Of a stretch of 6,072 nt of DNA, positions 5,564 through 6,072 are shown one piece after another. The notes below the pieces were generated by a model. It searched no databases. It was not told the origin of the DNA and was given only the letters and a program-made list of their open reading frames with translations. The position numbers and the translations under genes were made by a program. Where the stretch lies: assembly GCA_002686195.1 (NCBI GenBank), contig NZAS01000214.1, positions 1 to 6,072 of the forward strand. Reading direction: 5' to 3'. How positions within the stretch are numbered: position 1 is the first letter of the stretch; each line of letters opens with the position of its first letter. The stretch is from Candidatus Pacearchaeota archaeon (GTDB lineage Archaea > Nanoarchaeota > Nanoarchaeia > Pacearchaeales > GW2011-AR1).

Positions 5564-6072
5564 TTGTATAAAATAGGAATAGTAGGTAAAGGTTTTGTTG
5601 GTTCTGCTGTACAGAATGGGTTTTCACCAAATACTGGATGTGATGCAGAAATTAGGGTATACGATAAAAATCCGCTTAGGTCTTTACATACTTTAGAAGA
5701 AACGGTGAATAAAAGTGATTTCATATTTATATCAGTTCCTACACCAGCTCGTTCTGATGGTCATATAGATTTGACAATATTGAATGATGTTATTAATGAT
5801 ATAAATGAGGTATCTACTAATAGTGAAACTATTTTTTTAGTTAGGTCTACGGTTGTACCTGGTACAACAAGGAAGTTACAATTGAAGTATCCTAATTTAA
5901 GAATAGTATTTAATCCAGAGTTTTTAACTGAAAGGTCAGCAAATTTTGATTTTATTAATCAGACAAGATTTATACTTGGTGGAAATCCTAATAGTGTAAA
6001 AGAGGTTAGTGAATTGTTTAGACAACGATTTGGTCAGTCTATTTCTATAGTAGAGACAAACTATGAAACGGC
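5564..6072 (+). CDS. UDP-glucose/GDP-mannose dehydrogenase family, compact N-terminal domain, 3' end cut by window edge
   Basis: The family oxidises C6 of an NDP-sugar (UDP-Glc, UDP-GlcNAc or GDP-Man) to a uronic acid with two NAD+. The 169 visible codons, starting at TTG, encode IGIVGKGFVG (4-13) with G8-x-G10-x2-G13, VYDKN (32-36) ending in the ribose-binding Asp, VPTP (58-61) with G66 and D69-L70, S95-T96-V-V-P99-G100-T-T, and N117-P-E119-F-L-T-E123. T96, E119 and E123 match catalytic-site positions of UDP-glucose dehydrogenase. R124 and S125 replace the usual Gly after the second Glu. About 30 residues normally found between the VYDKN-type strand and the VPTP strand are missing. The catalytic Cys and Lys lie beyond the window, so the substrate cannot be chosen. 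The start is set by AAAGGAG upstream, 1 nt after the previous stop. It probably supplies UDP-glucuronate or a similar acid for the glycan made by this cluster. Confidence 0.9.
   Translation, partial: MYKIGIVGKGFVGSAVQNGFSPNTGCDAEIRVYDKNPLRSLHTLEETVNKSDFIFISVPTPARSDGHIDLTILNDVINDINEVSTNSETIFLVRSTVVPGTTRKLQLKYPNLRIVFNPEFLTERSANFDFINQTRFILGGNPNSVKEVSELFRQRFGQSISIVETNYET

Noticed and set aside
5524..5724. A 66-codon open frame on the - strand
   Set aside because: It is antisense to the dehydrogenase N-terminus, whose GKGFVG motif and ribosome site identify the real gene.

Overview
The window is about 30% G+C (by eye) and is coding from end to end on the + strand. Eight genes lie head to tail. 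The first is cut by the left edge and the last by the right edge. Neighbouring genes overlap by 4, 4, 4, 1, 4 and 11 nt, and the last pair is separated by 1 nt. No promoter, terminator, RNA gene, mobile element, CRISPR array or non-coding stretch could be supported. The antisense strand holds only shadow frames.

Left part (2-1685): the C-terminal bulk of a PIG-L/LmbE-family deacetylase with its AHPDD zinc motif; a GT-B-like glycosyltransferase; and a 52-residue single-pass membrane protein (1527-1685) that is easily missed. Middle part (1682-4613): a PseB/FlaA1/CapE-type UDP-GlcNAc 4,6-dehydratase, a three-domain sugar C-methyltransferase of the TylC3/NovU/TcaB9 type, and a short RmlD-like reductase. 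Right part (4603-6072): a protein of unknown function with a possible glycosyltransferase-like C-terminal half, then a UDP-glucose/GDP-mannose dehydrogenase-family gene that starts with TTG behind a strong Shine-Dalgarno sequence.

Together the genes read as a cassette that makes and transfers an unusual sugar. The dehydratase would make a UDP-4-keto-6-deoxy-HexNAc. The 4-ketone would allow C-methylation at a neighbouring carbon, and the RmlD-like enzyme would reduce the ketone. The PIG-L enzyme could remove an N-acetyl group, the dehydrogenase could supply a uronic acid, and the glycosyltransferase(s) would use the products. The order of steps and the final sugar are inference; the enzyme families are mostly clear.

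Origin: bacterial-type Shine-Dalgarno sequences (GGAG, AGGAG, AAAGGAG), very low G+C, AGA as the dominant Arg codon, a C-poor coding strand, almost no intergenic DNA and shortened versions of two enzymes fit a large tailed phage of an AT-rich (possibly aquatic) host carrying surface-sugar genes. The O-antigen/capsule locus of an AT-rich bacterium is the main alternative. No structural or replication phage gene is present, so this cannot be settled from the window.
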